Below are positions 47,623 through 49,371 of a stretch of DNA of 49,371 nt, in pieces. The stretch covers positions 1 to 49,371 of IMG/VR virus record IMGVR_UViG_3300009285_010806, one strand, 5' to 3'. The translations under genes were made by a program, and so were the position numbers. Under the pieces are notes generated by a model. The model worked only from the letters and a program-made list of their open reading frames with translations. It had not been told where the DNA came from and searched no databases. The number at the start of each line of letters is the position of its first letter. Position 1 is the first letter of the stretch. The DNA comes from a virus.

Positions 47623-49176
47623 ATGGAATCAGAAGAGCTAAATAAAAAACAGGAATGGGGCTTGCCTTCAATTGGAGTACCAGCAGAAATTTTATTTAAT
47701 CCATTATTTTCTAATAGTGAAAAAATTCTATATGGATTTTTAAGAAATCTTTCATCCCAACCAAGAGGGTGTTTTGCTACAAATAATTATTTGGGGCGCC
47801 TTGTTGGAATGAAGAAAAATTCTGTCTCACGAGCGATTGCTAAGTTAAAACAAGCAAAATACATTTCTATTGAGGAAGAAATTTATAACGGGTTTAAAAG
47901 AAGAGTTATTAGAACTAAGAATGTACTAGAGTATTATCAACCATTAATTCATTTAGTTTATCAAAAAATCAAAGAAAACATCGATTATTTAAATGATTCT
48001 GAATGTATAGGGTTATCATACAGCTTAACGGGGTTATCCTCAGAGGTTATGGGGGTAATCCTACAGGAGTACCCCCCTACTCATACAGGAGTACCCCCCT
48101 ACTCATACAGGAGTACTAATGAATATGATAATAAAGATGATAGTAAACTAGATATTAAAAAAGATAATAAACAGGATTCTCTTGAATCCTGTCCAACAGG
48201 GGAATCTCTTTTTATCAAAGAAGAAGATGATATAAATGCCTTAGAATATAATAATATACAAGATGACACATCTCCTTTATATGTCTCTCAGCGAAAAGCT
48301 GAGAAAGAATTAAGCCGGGAATCCCCACCCAACCGGCAGAGGCCAAAAGAAAGCCTTACTATTGAACCTCCAAAAGAAAAAGCTTCACCTAAGGCAGAAA
48401 AAAAAGATAGAGCAGATATTTCTCCTAAATACGTTGATAAGGTTTTGGATCTCTGGATGGCCCTAGGCTTCAGGAAGCATAAAAAGGGCTCAAAAACTTA
48501 TAACAGAGTTTATATATGCCTAAAAGGATTAAGGGCAGGAAATTTTTTTAATGGCCAAGAAGAGTATCGAGAATATTTTGATCACATATTTACTAGAGAT
48601 GAAATAAATGAATCTTTACGAAATTTTTCCTTAGCTGCTTTTAATTACGATTATAAGCCAGAAATAGGAGATTATAAAAAATATCTTGGAAGCATTGATT
48701 TTGATAAATTTGTTTATAATTCTAGAACTGCTAATTCTCCAAAATCATTATTTATTCATTATTTAGAAAATAAACCTGAAAGAGTCGCCGATAGTCTCCA
48801 GTTAATAAAAGATCCAGATGAGAGATTGACAGAAATTGTAAAAAGTGTTTTTATTGAAAGAATTCTGGGAGGGGCAAAACCTGAAAAATGGACTTCAAAA
48901 GATGAAAACAATTTTAGGTTATGTTCTAGAAAGATATTGACATTCTTTGAAAACAATGGTAATAAAGTAAACGCTGGCTTGCTAAGTAGGACAAGACCAA
49001 GGGAAGTGGTGGATGTTTTATTCGATTCACTTTTAGCTGATTCCGGAGAAGGGATAGTTATAACGTCTGGATGGATTTGTAGTCCTCGGTTGTTTAATAG
49101 TGTGTTTCCTCAATATCTTAATCAAATGGGAATTTTAGGAGGGCAAAATGAAGAAGTTTTTTTGGCATGCAGCTAA
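47623..49176 (+). CDS. Replication initiator (lambda O-like logic)
   Basis: The 517-residue protein has a winged helix-turn-helix of the HTH_36 type at residues 12-90 (SNSEKILYGFLRNLSSQPRG, ATNNYLGRLVGMKKNSVSRA), a flexible middle (125-255), and a larger C-terminal region from about 265. The DNA for residues 129-165 is an iteron array (48008-48116), so the protein probably binds an origin inside its own gene, as lambda O does. It follows the GIY-YIG gene in the same operon. Confidence 0.7.
   Translation: MESEELNKKQEWGLPSIGVPAEILFNPLFSNSEKILYGFLRNLSSQPRGCFATNNYLGRLVGMKKNSVSRAIAKLKQAKYISIEEEIYNGFKRRVIRTKNVLEYYQPLIHLVYQKIKENIDYLNDSECIGLSYSLTGLSSEVMGVILQEYPPTHTGVPPYSYRSTNEYDNKDDSKLDIKKDNKQDSLESCPTGESLFIKEEDDINALEYNNIQDDTSPLYVSQRKAEKELSRESPPNRQRPKESLTIEPPKEKASPKAEKKDRADISPKYVDKVLDLWMALGFRKHKKGSKTYNRVYICLKGLRAGNFFNGQEEYREYFDHIFTRDEINESLRNFSLAAFNYDYKPEIGDYKKYLGSIDFDKFVYNSRTANSPKSLFIHYLENKPERVADSLQLIKDPDERLTEIVKSVFIERILGGAKPEKWTSKDENNFRLCSRKILTFFENNGNKVNAGLLSRTRPREVVDVLFDSLLADSGEGIVITSGWICSPRLFNSVFPQYLNQMGILGGQNEEVFLACS
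48008..48116 (+). repeat. Iteron array, probable replication origin
   Basis: Five units recur at 21-22 nt, beginning near 48008, 48029, 48051, 48073 and 48095. The first three share GGG(G)T(T/A)ATC, and the last two are identical and start CCCCCTACTCATACAGG. GGGGGTA at 48051 faces TACCCCC near 48070. A+T-rich DNA follows (48117-48180), as expected for an unwinding element. Confidence 0.65.
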
Positions 49177-49371
49177 TTTTTTCAAGCTATTGTGGAAAAA
49201 TCTTACAAAATCAAATACATTATCTGAATGCCAACAACAATTTTTCGACAAATATATTTCATATACTCAGGGGCTTTACGGAGTCTTAAGTGCAACTATA
49301 CTCTTTATCAAAGAGACAGAAGGTGTAGATAAAAGTAATATTTCAACCGGCACTAGCACAAAGAAATTTTT
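49148..49371 (+). CDS. Start of a hypothetical protein, cut by the window end
   Basis: The ATG at 49148 follows AGGAGGGCAAA and overlaps the end of the initiator gene. The visible 74 residues begin MKKFFWHAANFFKLLWKNLT and include a helical ECQQQFFDKYISYTQGLYG segment. The gene continues beyond the window, so no family call is made. Confidence 0.5.
   Translation, partial: MKKFFWHAANFFKLLWKNLTKSNTLSECQQQFFDKYISYTQGLYGVLSATILFIKETEGVDKSNISTGTSTKKF

Noticed and set aside
48008-48116. A CRISPR-like or simple satellite repeat
   Set aside because: Units abut without spacers and lie in an initiator gene, which fits iterons better.
1-49371. Insertion sequences, integrase or lysogeny genes
   Set aside because: No transposase, recombinase or terminal-repeat pairs with target duplications were seen. 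The XRE-type gene alone does not establish lysogeny.

Overview
The window is part of the genome of a tailed double-stranded DNA phage or prophage (Caudoviricetes, HK97-fold capsid) with low G+C content. Evidence: small and large terminase, HK97-type portal, S78-family prohead protease, HK97-fold major capsid protein, a head-tail connector series and phage tRNAs, with tightly packed genes that often overlap as ATGA or TAATG. TAA, TGA and TAG all end genes, so the code is the ordinary bacterial one. Several exported proteins carry classical A-x-A signal peptides. I see no integrase, no lysogeny module and no host housekeeping gene. No host name is proposed.

Layout. (1) 1-750: the end of a plus-strand gene of unknown function that runs into an antisense, apparently truncated glycosyltransferase; this may be a recombination or assembly junction. 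(2) 23.7 kb down to 0.5 kb, minus strand: the late operon, read right to left. It contains small genes and zinc-ribbon proteins, tRNA-Tyr and tRNA-Ser, TerS, TerL, portal, a DUF1353 protein, a calcineurin-like phosphoesterase, a prohead protease fused to an AAA+ ATPase, the major capsid protein, repeat-rich decoration or fibre proteins, an AP2-like homing-type protein, a glycosyltransferase, four consecutive genes with signal peptides (lectin-like, fibre-like and beta-helix), head-tail connectors and two more glycosyltransferases. No tail tube, tape measure or baseplate genes are present, so the tail genes must lie outside the window. (3) 23.8-25.6 kb: about 1.8 kb without a credible gene, between the two divergent gene blocks and next to the tRNAs. 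It holds G+C-rich paired segments and a strong plus-strand terminator, and is a candidate large structured RNA. (4) 25.6-31.9 kb, plus strand: a cassette visibly richer in G+C, with its own ribosome-binding leader. It encodes a zinc-ribbon amidoligase, a class II glutamine amidotransferase, DUF1257-like and DUF2997-like small proteins, a Ycf46-like AAA+ ATPase and a DUF3150 protein. It looks like a peptide- or protein-modifying system. (5) 32-49.4 kb, plus strand, A+T-rich: accessory, nucleic-acid and replication genes. These include a transglutaminase-like protein, a DenV-like pyrimidine-dimer glycosylase, repeat proteins, an SF2 helicase, a Methyltransf_32-like methyltransferase, a CCA-adding enzyme, an adenine methyltransferase with DUF4942, a RlaP-type nucleotidyltransferase, membrane proteins, an XRE-type regulator, a GIY-YIG nuclease and a replication initiator with an iteron array inside its gene.

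Regulation. Six copies of a sigma-28 (FliA/SigD)-like promoter, TAAAGTTT-N12-NCCGATAA with invariant spacing, are present. Five are intergenic and correctly oriented 20-75 nt upstream of genes on both strands, which suggests a phage regulon driven by a flagellar-type or phage-supplied sigma factor. Sigma-70-like promoters are also present, one in tandem with a sigma-28-like site at the head of the late operon.
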